In this document: positions 53,577 to 62,960 of the stretch, piece after piece
Numbering within the stretch: position 1 is the stretch's first letter
Layout of the letters: every line of letters starts with the position of its first letter
Source of the DNA: Catonia carolina
Lineage: Eukaryota; Arthropoda; Insecta; Hemiptera; Achilidae
Reading direction: 5' to 3'
Assembly (NCBI GenBank): GCA_035578175.1
Contig: JAQMRL010000008.1
Span: 9,586,883 to 9,650,882, forward strand
DNA length: 64,000 nt
Program-made: the position numbers and the translations under genes
The notes under the pieces: model-generated
Told to the model about the DNA's origin: nothing
Seen by the model: the letters and a program-made list of their open reading frames with translations, nothing else
Database searches by the model: none

Positions 53577-53843
53577 TGCCCTTAACAGGCAAGTGGAGTG
53601 TTAAATTAATTGCACTCGATCTGCTGGTTCCAGGACTACGAAAAATAGTTCTATTGGATCACTCTTACACAAGAAAATCAAATCGGGGTGGTTTGAAAAA
53701 CAGCGAAAGATCTAAAAGTAGACGTAACGTAAAAAACAGAAAAAATCTGGTTTCAAACACTCACACGGCTTTCTCTTGCCAATGTAGATAATGAACAATC
53801 TAACGTTTGTTTTATCTTGAGTAAACAATGTAAAATGAAATAA
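53577..53843. mobile_element. Fragments: older AAC-SINE 5' end and HINE-1 3' end
   Basis: 53577-53662 (+) is an AAC-SINE 5' fragment (CAGGCAAGTGGAGTGTTAAA, CTCGATCTGC). 53746-53843 (-) is a HINE-1 3' end (TCTGGTTTCAAACACTCACA, GGCTTTCTCTTGCC). The mariner at 53846 follows. Confidence 0.62.
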
Positions 53844-54072
53844 TACAGGGTGATTTTTTAGTCCTGTTTGTAATGGTGGGAAATTATTGAATATCTATTA
53901 AATGAAATGAATGAAAATGCAAAGTAAATGAATGAAATGATATATTTTAATAAGATGATATATTAACAAATGAAATTAACCTTTACATTTAAATTGAAAA
54001 TTGTAGTGATTGATTGAATTTATTGATGACACTATTGTTACACTTTTAATTATTCTAATGACTTTACTTTGA

Positions 54073-54076
<4 letters not shown>

Positions 54077-54129
<53 letters not shown>
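54077..54129. repeat. (TA)n microsatellite
   Basis: About 26 uninterrupted TA units. Confidence 0.97.
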
Positions 54130-54131
<2 letters not shown>

Positions 54132-54839
54132 AAAATTGTTATTATGAAATCTTTAAGTTTATTTAATAGTATCTACTGATATTTACTGAGCTCAGTTATA
54201 AAAAAATGAATATACAGTAATTACGAATTGCTTGCAGTCCTCTTGTTCCTCCTTGTCCATCCGTCGATCGGAAATCAAATGGGGCCTCGATGCATTGTTG
54301 CACTTTGTTTTATAGTTTTTAACAAATTTTTTTAAAATTTTATCTGCATCTTCTAAAATAATCAAAATTGTTTCAGTTGGTTCCGTAATTTAATTAAATC
54401 TTGATATTCTTGTAATTTCTTTTAAATCTTTTCTAACTTGTTCAAAATTTTAATTTAAAATTATACTATCTTTTGTTTTCTTGTTTCAAGTTTAGATATT
54501 TGGCTTCTGGATTATTATTTAAAATTAAATATTTTCTTCTTATAATTTATCTTGATTTATTTAGTTTTGATTCAGAATAATTTAAATTTTATTTGAAATT
54601 ATTTCTTTTCATTAAAATCTAACAATTGAATATTATCTACGATGTTATGTAGAATAGACTGCTATTCTACATGTTACCCAATTGTTAATGTCTGGTAATT
54701 TTTTTCTAAGAAAGGGATATTTTGTTTTGTGACACAAAAATGGTAGCCCTACTCAACCGGTATAGATACGACAGTTTGAGTTGATTCTCCTTGAGTTGCA
54801 TAAAATTTTGTGCTGTTTCCAGTTGTGTTACGAACAGAA

Positions 54840-55215
54840 TGTCTTTTACCCTAGAACAACGGGTTTTCATTCTTGAACAATATTTTGCTACAAAATCGTA
54901 TGCGAGTGTAAAAGAATCATTTCAAATTAAATTTTTTGGTGTTCCTCCACTCTATTCTTGTCAATTTCTAGGCTAACTAACTGATTTTTAGAGGCAGGTA
55001 TTGTTTGCAGCAGAAAACGTAGTGGTCGACCAACTCTCTTGACAGATGACGTTAAGAGAATGTGAAAACAAGATTGCTCAATTCTCCATGGAAAAGTTTA
55101 CAAAACCTTTCCTCGCATGTTGATTTGTCATGTTCGAGTGCTCAGAAAGCTGCTAAAAAATTGAAATTGTATCCGTATCACATACGATTTTAGTTCTAGA
55201 GCTTCAGCCTCCAGA
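54840..55215 (+). pseudogene. mariner transposase N-terminal half, broken
   Basis: ATG at 54840 opens MSFTLEQRVFILEQYFATKS, YASVKESFQIKFFGVPP (HTH domain) and then fails. Further frames give SGRPTLLTDDVKR (hinge region) and AAKKLKLYPYHI, ELQPPDLNK up to about 55225. The catalytic domain is absent; the inverted copy of the 5' end follows. Confidence 0.75.
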
Positions 55216-55437
55216 TTTAAACAAGAGATTGTTTTAGGATAAAAGACATTCTGTTCGTAGCACGACCGGAAATGGCACAAAATTTTACACAGCTCAAGGA
55301 GAATCAACTCACACTGCCATATCCATACTGGTTGAGTAGGGCTACCAAGTTAGTGTCACAAAACAAAATTTATTATTTTTAGAAAAATATTACCAGACAT
55401 TAACAATTGGGTAACAGGACTAAAAAATCACTCTGTA

Positions 55438-55996
55438 TAACTTAGTTTTAATCATGAATTAAAACGTGTAAAATAGTAAATAATTTTCTATAATAATTCT
55501 CAGGAACAATGTCGCATCAGTTGACTTATAATTGATCGAGCAATAAAAGAGTATTCATTTATTCAAGGTCTTGGGAAGGTTAAGATCTGTTTCGAAGAAC
55601 AATATTAAAACCGAGTAAATTATCATGTTCTAAGATTCGCCCATTAGGCTCATTAATCGTACAGTACAATCTTCTTCCTACATTTTTTTTTATTACAAAG
55701 TTAATTTTCCTAATAAAGGAAAAACAAGTTGAAAATATACATTATGTTATTTTTAATGTCCTTTAAGGATTACTAATATATTTACAATACATATACTAAA
55801 CGTGTGCATTATTTATTTTCTTATTTAATTGTTTGTTAGTTTTTTATTATTTTTATAAAAAAATTTATGGGTTATTATTGAATAATTTATCAAGTTTATT
55901 TTTTACATGTGTATTTTATACAGCCTATTTGGTAAAACAAATTTAATTTGATTTATAATTTGGAATTTCTGTATGAAAACTATTAATTTTTATATA
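55438..55996. other. No gene recognised
   Basis: About 560 bp, AT-rich. The first ~45 bp (TTAGTTTTAATCATGAATTA) look like more of the HINE-1 fragment that the mariner split. Confidence 0.4.
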
Positions 55997-55998
55997 TA

Positions 55999-57066
55999 GG
56001 GCGATTCAAAACTATACGGCAATCTCTTGGGATCTCATTCTATAGCTAAAAATAACAAAGAAAGTTCATATAAACATATGCCTGAAAATGCTTAGTTAGC
56101 GAGTTACGGCTAGCGAAAAATTTCACCTAGAACTCTGTACCCTCGGTGAAGTAAGGCCGTATAAAAATATTGAACATAGTTACAAAGATACAAATATGAT
56201 TGTTTCTTATGTTTTTTAATCCGAAAAATTGAATAAAATTGGTTCCAGAGCTGTAAATGGAATACTTTCAGTGATATCTTAAATAAAACACAAGAATTGG
56301 TGCAAAGAAATAACACATTTTTGTGTTTAACGTAAGATTACTTCCATAAATGGTAAATAAAGGTGTATTTTTTCTTAAATAAATTTGTAGAAAATTTAAT
56401 TCTGAAATGATTCATGTGAATTACTCAGGAAAAAATGAATAATAGATATTGAAATTTCGTTTTATTTAAAATCAAAACCGACGCACATAAAACGCACTTA
56501 CTTAACTGCATAAAATATTAACTAATATCTAGGTTTGGAGTAACAGCTGATCATTATCAGCTGTTACTCCCAACCTAATATTTTATACAATTAAGAATGT
56601 GCGTTTTATGTGCGTCTTGTCATTTTTTCCTGAGTAATTCACATGAATCATTTCAGAATTAAATTTTCTACAAATTTATTTAAGAAAAAATACACCTTTA
56701 TTTACCATTTATGGAAGTAATCTTACGTTAAACACAAAAATGTGTTATTTCTTTGCACCAATTCTTGTGTTTTTATGTAAGATATCTCTGAAAGTATTGC
56801 ATTTACAACTCTGGAACCAATTTTATTCAATTTTTCGGATTAAAAAACATAAGAAACAGTCATATTTGTATCTTTGTAACTATGTTCAATATTTTTATAC
56901 GGCCTTACTTCACCGAGGGTACAGAGTTCTAGGTGAAATTTTTCGCTAGCCGTAACTCGCTAACTAAGCATTTTCAGGCATATGTTTATAAGAATTTTGT
57001 TAATTATTTTTAGCTATAGAATGAGATCCCAAGAGATTGTCGTACCTGTATAGTTTTGAATCACCC
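55999..57066. mobile_element. Fold-back mariner-type MITE, giant palindrome
   Basis: A 1068-bp element whose two halves are inverted copies: about 55999-56551 and 56556-57066, centred on a 4-bp loop (CATT) between CAGCTGAT and ATCAGCTG. Ends GGGCGATTCAAAACTATACG and its inverted CTATAGTTTTGAATCACCC relative, with TATATA on both sides. The left arm has an extra ~40 bp near 56440-56480. The two matching 68-69 aa frames are mirror copies and not genes. Confidence 0.88.
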
Positions 57067-57189
57067 TATATATATTTTTTGAGAACGTGCAGGTGTCATA
57101 AAAATAAAATTACATTTTATTAAAAAAATGATTATAAAAAAAAGTTATTTACTATTTTTGATGTATTAATTATGCAGGTGACGGTGGTT

Positions 57190-58005
57190 CACATTTACCT
57201 TGATTTTTTCCTTGTGTAGGGCTAATTTTAGACCACGTGAGGTGACTTAATACGTTTCTGGAAGCTATTTTGCAGCCGATATTCTCAGCATTTACTCACT
57301 GTAGGGTTTTCTCCTTTCATATGTCCAACTGTTGATCTGTTTTTGCTCTTCATGGAAGCTCTTAAAGTCCGTAATTAGTTTTCTAGATTTGGATCGGTTC
57401 ATTAAGGTTTCTGCCCATAACAGACAGGTGGAGTGTCAAATTATTTACACTCAATCTAGATTTGGATCGGTTCATTAAGGTCTCTGCCCATAACAGACTG
57501 GTGGAGTGTCAAATTATTTACACTCAATCTGTTTGTTGCAGGGCTAAAATAAATAGTTCTGTTTCTTATCACATGGTCAGCCAATTGAATGACTGAATCA
57601 TTTAAGAGCAGAAGAGGTAGAGGTGTAAAAGACACTAATCAGAGTTATCTCCTCTGAAAGTAATGAATTTCATTATACAGCCAGACCCTGTGGTGAATGA
57701 AGTGAAGGTGCCATTTGCAGAGTGGAAAATATGTGCTTTTCAGAGGGCCCGGCATGCTGATAAGCGTACTTTTCCACTCACTGAGGAAGCAATGGTAAAC
57801 CACCTCACTCCTCGTTTTACTTAGTAAAACCTCTACAGGTTCAAACCAGCCTTTTGGCTGATGACCTAAACAACATTAAGGTTTCTCGGTTTATTCCGGT
57901 TTTCTCAATATAACTTATCTGACGTCTTTAAACCATTTATCCGACACTTTAGGTCTATTATTTAGTGTTTTAAAAATTTGTTTTGTCAACCGGTTTCATC
58001 CATTA
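57190..58005 (-). mobile_element. LINE-Q fragment b with AAC-SINE insertion
   Basis: CCACGTGAGGTGACTTA through CTCTTCATGGAAGCTCTTAA and, after the SINE, CGGTTTTCTCAATAT to TTTGTCAACCGG, collinear with 4960-5290. The AAC-SINE sits at 57412-57875. Confidence 0.6.
57412..57875 (+). mobile_element. AAC-SINE copy 9 with duplicated 5' junction
   Basis: A full copy ends at GATGACCTAAACAAC. Its first ~45 bp plus ~28 bp of the flank (AGATTTGGATCGGTTCATTA) are present twice in tandem (57383-57455 and 57456-57528). ATTAAGGTTTCT flanks the whole. Confidence 0.87.
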
Positions 58006-58069
58006 AAATAAAATAATATAAAACTAAGGCAAAAATAAAAGAATTCTAAGAAACACATAAATAACTTTT

Positions 58070-58464
58070 GTTGTTGTTTAGGTCAACAGCCGAAAGGCTG
58101 GTTTGAACCTCTAGAGGTTTTACTAAGTAAAATGAGGAGTGAGGTGGTTTACCATTGCCTTCCTCACTGAGTGGAAAAGTATGCTTATCAGCATGCCGGG
58201 CCCTCTGAAAAGCACATATTTTCCACTCTGTAACTGACACCTTCACTTCATTCACCACAGGGTCTGGCTGTACAATGAAATTCATTACTTTCAGAGGAGA
58301 TAACTCTGATTAGTGTCTTTTACACCTCTACCTCTTCTGTTCTTAAATGATTCAGTCATTTAATTGGCTGACCATGTGATAAGAAACAGAACTATTTATT
58401 TTAGCCCTACAACTAACAGATTGAGTGTAAATAATTTGACACTCTACCTGTCTGTTATGGGCAG
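58070..58464 (-). mobile_element. AAC-SINE copy 10, full length
   Basis: GTTGTTGTTTAGGTCAACAG to CTGTTATGGGCAG, flanked by AAATAACTTTT (58059-58069 and 58465-58475). Confidence 0.92.
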
Positions 58465-58489
58465 AAATAACTTTTATTAATATTATTAT

Positions 58490-59298
58490 TTGCGTACAGT
58501 CCCCTTAAGGAGAGCGCTAAAAACACAAAAATCTAGCTCTTGGTGGGTGGCTCTGTTCCTCCTTTTACCTTCCCAAAAACCTTTCATCCTCTCACTTTGT
58601 GCCTTTTTCTCTCGTCAGTCCATTTTCGCCCACTTCTTTTGGCTTGTGATCTGAACTGAATTTCCTGGTTTCTGATTTTTTTCACTACAAATTTTGCTGT
58701 CGTGAATGTCTTCCATTGTGATGCACAATTCTTGCAGTTCTTCCATAGTTTCTTTGTACCAAGAGGTGCCCAATTTTGAAGTGGAAATTATGTTTAATAT
58801 TCTTTTTGTCAGTCTGGTGTCACTCATTCTGGCTATGTGTGTAAAAAAACCTCACTCTGCGTTTTCTGATGAATGTCGTGATGGTTTCAGTATGCCTATA
58901 TAGTTCTTCTGTGGGTCTTTTTTGCCAGAAGTTTTCTTTGAAAACTGCACCGTGTATTTTCCTCAGAATTTTCCTTTCTTGCTTTTCAATGTCTTTAATT
59001 TTTGCCATTCCCCTGGTACTTGTGGTTTCTGATGCATATAAGGCTTCTGGTAGGACCACCGTATTGTAGTGTCGTAACTTTGCAGCTGTGGAGATGCATT
59101 TTTTATTGTAGTGAGACCAGGTGAGTTTGTACGCTTTCTGTAGCTTTAAGACTCTTTCCTCATTTGACTTTGTGTTGAGACTAGATTTTTGCGTAATTTC
59201 TCCTAGATATTTGAACTCATTGACTTGTACAATTTCACCGTGTTTTGTTTTTAGTGGGAGTTTGTCTGAGGACTTTGTATCAAAAAACTGTGTATATA
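58490..59298 (-). pseudogene. LINE reverse transcriptase C-terminal fragment
   Basis: The minus strand from 59298 encodes LPLKTKHGEIVQVNEFKYLG (the 'V..FKYLG' block after the RT core), LRHYNTVVLPEALYASETTS, KQERKILRKIHG, RHTETITTFIRKRRVRFF and, in another frame, RMSDTRLTKRILNII then LCITMEDIHDSK. This order (FKYLG, VLPxALYASE, RKILRKI, R..RVRFxxH..RM) is typical of insect LINE RT C-termini. The upstream RT core is cut off by the mariner at 59299. Frameshift at about 58815. Confidence 0.78.
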
Positions 59299-60272
59299 CA
59301 GAGTGATTCAATAAGATGGAAACAATTTCAATAAGCTGTATTTCCTGAACTAACTTACATGTTATATTTTAATTATGTAAAATACATTTGAAAGAGAAAG
59401 TTTTAAATTTTAATTTACATACATGAAAGTTTATAGATGTTCAATGTGTCCTCCTCCGGCTGCACGTACAACATCTAGACGGTAACTGAACTCATCCCAA
59501 ACTCTCTGACGCATGTCTTGGGTCACTGAGTTGACTGCAGCTGTGATACGATTCCTTAGTTCATTCAAATTGGTGGGAAGAGGTGGTATGTAAACTGCAC
59601 TTTTCACGAACCATCACAAGAAAAAGTCACAGGGTGTGAGATCTGGAGACCTCGGTGGCCAAAACTGAAGTGCAGAGTCGTCATTCACCATGCGACCTAT
59701 CCATCGTTGACGTATGGATTCATTTAGGAAACGCCGAACATTGCGATGCCAATGGGGTGGATTTCCTCAAATGAATGAAGATTCAGGAGATTACGTTTTC
59801 CAGCAGGACGGAGCTCCACCCCATTGGCATCGCAATGTTCGGCGTTTCCTAAATGAATCCATACGTCAACGATGGATAGGTCGCATGGCGAATGACGACT
59901 CTGCACTTCAGTTTTGGCCACCGAGGTCTCCAGATCTCACACCCTGTGACTTTTTCTTGTGGGGGTTCGTGAAAAGTGCAGCTTACTTACCACCTCTTCC
60001 CACCAATTTGAATGAACTAAGGAATCGTATCACAGCTGCAGTCAACTCAGTGACCCAAGACATGCGTCAGAGAGTTTGGGATGAGTTCAGTTACCGTCTA
60101 GATGTTGTACGTGCAGCCGGAGGAGGACACATTGAACATCTATAAACTTTCATGTATGTAAATTAAAATTTAAAACTTTCTCTTTCAAATGTATTTTACA
60201 GAATTAAAATATAACATGTAGTTCAGGAAATACAGCTTATTGAAATTGTTTCCATCTTATTGAATCACTCTG
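59299..60272. mobile_element. Palindromic mariner derivative, head-to-head 3' halves
   Basis: 974 bp with TA flanks (59297-59298 and 60273-60274). The left arm 59299-59760 is the inverse of the right arm 59816-60272, separated by a 55-bp spacer. Each arm contains the C-terminal half of a transposase and the 3' end. The arms have diverged slightly: the left has a stop in place of a Trp codon. Confidence 0.9.
59767..60145 (+). pseudogene. mariner-superfamily transposase C-terminal half
   Basis: Right-arm reading: QMNEDSGDYVFQQDGAPPHW (second catalytic Asp), RQRWIGRMANDDSALQFWPP, RSPDLTPCDFFLWGFVKSAA (third Asp block), ending AAGGGHIEHL and a stop. From the QQD Asp there are 41 residues to SPD and 46 to PCD, identical to the element at 41672. 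The frame is open back to 59714, but those codons lie in the left arm. The first Asp and the HTH region are absent. Confidence 0.85.
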
Positions 60273-60568
60273 TATAATATAACATATAATATATATATAT
60301 ATATTTTTTTTGTCTATGATTTTATAAATTGAATACATGTAGATAACTGATTGAGTACATTCTATCTTTATTTCAGGATTAGTATTGAATAAACAAACAC
60401 AACCTTGTTATTTTTATAAGAAATTTACTAAATTGAACACTTTAAATACAGTAAATGAGTTACAAAACAGTTTGAAAATATAAAAATCAAGTCCAAATCC
60501 ATTATGTTGGTCAAAATTATGAAGAAATAATAATACATAAACTAGTCAACTCTCGATTATTGTTTACT

Positions 60569-60781
60569 TTAAAACAAACTAAACTGTAGCCGTCTTCCTT
60601 TTTGAGCTGCAAACTCGTCCACAACTGGATCTGGATCCGAAATTAAAGGAAAACTTAACTCTCTTTCTATAGATACAATCGCCAGGTTACTAAGTCTTTG
60701 CCCTGCCATAGATGCCCGTAGATAAGGTTTAATTCGTCTCATTTGCGATACGTAAATATCATAACCATTATTGTTTTCCAT
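60569..60781 (-). pseudogene. hAT transposase C-terminal dimerisation segment
   Basis: The minus strand encodes RASMAGQRLSNLAIVSIERE, then LSFPLISDPDPVVDEFAAQK and GRRLQFSLF with a stop. 'RLSNLAIxSIExE ... (I/V)DEFAxxKxRR' is the hAT C-terminal motif seen in ZMYM1/ZBED-like transposases. Upstream coding sequence is missing. Confidence 0.72.
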
Positions 60782-60875
60782 CTTGTTGTGAATAAAAATC
60801 CTCGTTGTTTTATTGTTTCAGTCAAGTCATATTGAAAATGGGTGGGCCCGGGCCCACCCGCTAGGACCGCCACTG
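60782..60875 (-). mobile_element. hAT terminal inverted repeat end
   Basis: Read on minus from 60875: CAGTGGCGGTCCTAGCGGGT, a hAT-type terminus. It includes a perfect 20-bp GC palindrome at 60840-60859. Together with the 60569 remnant it marks a deleted hAT element; the opposite terminus was not found. Confidence 0.65.
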
Positions 60876-60953
60876 CTATTAAAACTGTTAACCAGTAATT
60901 GTATTGTATTTCTTTTTTGTGAACTAACATATTTTGTTTATATTTTTTTACAG

Positions 60954-61295
60954 GGACCAGATTATGATTCTAATTGTGAATACGAAATGGCGTTAGAACA
61001 TGCAAGATTATGTAAATTACTCCGAGATTGGGAATCAGCAAAACAACGCTCGGCTAGATGTCGTTCAGCACCAAGTACGCCGGCAAAACGATACAATTAT
61101 CAAATAAACGGAGATGCATTATTACAACAACAACAACAACAACAACAGCAACAACAACTATTACAACAACAAAGAAGTTATCCATTCCGACAACCGACAC
61201 AGTGGTACCAACCTTATCCACCACAATATCAATTCAGTAATTCTGTTGTTATGTATGACAAAACACACGGAGGTTATTACACAGAATTAGCGTGA
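60954..61295 (+). CDS. Terminal coding exon of an unidentified host gene
   Basis: Acceptor TTTATATTTTTTTACAG ends at 60953. The exon reads in phase 0 for 113 codons to TGA 61293-61295: GPDYDSNCEYEMALEHARLC, then KLLRDWESAKQRSARCRSAP and STPAKR, a polyglutamine stretch at about 61126-61177 (mostly CAA codons), and a Tyr/Pro/Gln-rich C-terminus ending GGYYTELA. It joins in phase to the exon at 27967. A charged, possibly helical stretch (YEMALEHARLCKLLRDWESA) is followed by a basic Ser/Thr region that could be a phosphorylation or binding segment. Not recognised; soluble, no membrane segment. The upstream 'ORF' from 60813 runs through the intron and should be ignored. Confidence 0.78.
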   Translation, partial: GPDYDSNCEYEMALEHARLCKLLRDWESAKQRSARCRSAPSTPAKRYNYQINGDALLQQQQQQQQQQQLLQQQRSYPFRQPTQWYQPYPPQYQFSNSVVMYDKTHGGYYTELA

Positions 61296-61401
61296 CAAAG
61301 GTATTATAGCAACTGTCGCGATTACAGTGATACTAACTTATAGACTTTATAATTATTATTATTTATTTATTTATTTTAAACAAAGAAACTTTATTAATAA
61401 A
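61296..61401 (+). promoter_or_regulatory. Short 3' UTR with AATAAA
   Basis: AATAAA at 61396-61401, about 100 nt after the stop and within an AT-rich context, is the best candidate poly(A) signal. Earlier ATTTATTTATTTATTTT (61358-61375) contains AU-rich pentamers. Longer UTRs are possible. Confidence 0.5.
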
Positions 61402-61820
61402 TAATTGGTACTTAATATACTGATCGGTTTATTACAATGAGATAAAAACACTGTTGCCAACTTATTATAGACATTTTATTAATAATATTCGGCGTTTAAA
61501 AGATGGTTTTTCATCTTAAAGTGAATTGGTAACACTAATTGACGACTGGTAATTATTAAAAACTACTTCGCATTCTTTCACTTTTATTGTTTTGTTTGTG
61601 ATTTACATTACACAATGATATTCCAAAATACTGTATAATACTTACTGATGAAAATTAAAGATTCACTTGTACTTCTTCTTTGGTTAAAAGTGTAAGGTTT
61701 TTAGATTTATGTAGTTCTTTCTTTGGTAGTCACGGTAACTGGAACGATTGTTTTTAATGATTTGTTATAAATCATCATTGGAAATGATGTTGGTATCGCG
61801 GTTGTTTGAAAAAAACTAGG
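61402..61820. other. Downstream flank, nothing identified
   Basis: About 420 bp of AT-rich sequence; may include alternative 3' UTR. Confidence 0.4.
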
Positions 61821-61842
61821 TTGTGTGTGTGTGTGTGTGTGT
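61821..61842. repeat. (GT)n microsatellite
   Basis: About 11 GT units; not in a HINE-1 context. Confidence 0.9.
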
Positions 61843-61859
61843 ACAGTATTCAGATGAAC

Positions 61860-62960
61860 TAATGTCCCCTAGCCGTGGGTAGAGTAGAGAGAAAAGAACT
61901 GTCACTGTGAACGAGTCACGGTGACCACAGTTATTCAGATAGGCAAGTAACCGTTCCCAGTCACTGTTACATAGATCGCTTACTCTTCTGTCACTGGAAG
62001 ACAGGACGATAAGGCGAATGTTCACCGTACTATTCTACAATATAGCACAGCCTCTCGTTCCCCAGTCACTGTTACAAAGATCGCCTCATTCACTGTTTAA
62101 GGCAGGACGATCGTAATTCTACAGTTCCTTCAATCACTTTTACAATAATCAGTTACTCATTCGCTGTTCACTGTCACTTTTAAGAGAGAACGAATTCTTT
62201 ACCTTAGGAACTAGTGACAAATTCACTCGCTCATTCACTGTTCACAGTTAATAGACAAAACGACATAATATGCTTACTCTTCTTCAAGGCCCCTATGATA
62301 GCTACGTAAGACATGTTGGTCTGTTCACTGGGCTTACTGCTCTCCTTGTCGCCTCTCCTTTGATAACCGGCACGTCCATTATTTTTTTACTTCAATCTTT
62401 ATTGCACTCTTCTCTCTCTCTCTTTCTCTCTCCCTCTCTCAGTCTCTTCCCCTTGTTATGTTTGTCATCTACTAGACTAAACAAAACGAGGGTAGTTCCT
62501 TTACATCTCTGATCGCGGTAAAACAATTACATTACAGTATTAATTTTTATTGCACGCCGCGTTCTACCTAGCTATTTTATTTATAATGTGCGTTGTTATT
62601 TTTCAGTTGTAAACATTGTTTCTTGTACTTTCTCTTTTTAATACAAAATGTTATTTTAATTTAGGATACCTTGTGTTAATCAGTTTTAGGCTAAATTTTT
62701 ATTTTAGTTATATATGTAGCCCATTTTTTTAATTTATCAAAACTTTATTTATCATGAAATAACAACTGAAAACATTATTATTGTTTCATGATAACAAATG
62801 AAAAATGTACTTAGAAAATACAAAGTTATTGCTAAATCACAAGTAACTATTAAAAGTAACGGTGAACGCAAAATCACTGTCACCGTGATCACGGTGACTG
62901 GTTGAAACAGTGAACGCTCTTCACTAGCCGTGGGAGTGAGAGAATGCAAAAGCCATACGC
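61860..62960. repeat. Region with repeated TCACTGTTAC and CTAGCCGTGGG motifs
   Basis: CCCAGTCACTGTTACATAGA and CCCAGTCACTGTTACAAAGA lie about 104 bp apart (61956 and 62060). CTAGCCGTGGG occurs at 61869 and 62925. A perfect 20-bp palindrome lies at 62879-62898. Not seen elsewhere in the window; function unknown. Confidence 0.5.

Larger units (their letters stand above)
53846..55435 (+). mobile_element. mariner with duplicated 5' ends and an internal insert
   Basis: TIR CAG(G/A)GTGATTTTTTAGTCCT at both ends with TA at 53844-53845 and 55436-55437. From 54672 to 54850 and from 55241 to 55418 the same transposase 5' end and UTR appear inverted, about 180 bp each. Between the left TIR and 54672 lies about 800 bp of foreign sequence including a (TA)n tract. 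Confidence 0.75.
28025..60953 (+). other. Inferred 32.9-kb intron packed with transposons
   Basis: Bounded by GTAAGT (28025) and TTTTTTTACAG (ending 60953), connecting two exons in matching phase. It contains at least a dozen HINE-1 copies or fragments, mariners, LINE ends and SINEs. I see no intervening in-phase exon, but a very small one could be missed. Confidence 0.65.

Noticed and set aside
56110..56949. Two nearly identical 68-69 aa ORFs on opposite strands
   Set aside because: They are mirror images created by the palindrome; no start context or domain.
60813..60953. Extending the terminal exon upstream as one 160-aa ORF from ATG 60813
   Set aside because: That segment contains the hAT terminus and the splice acceptor; it is intron.
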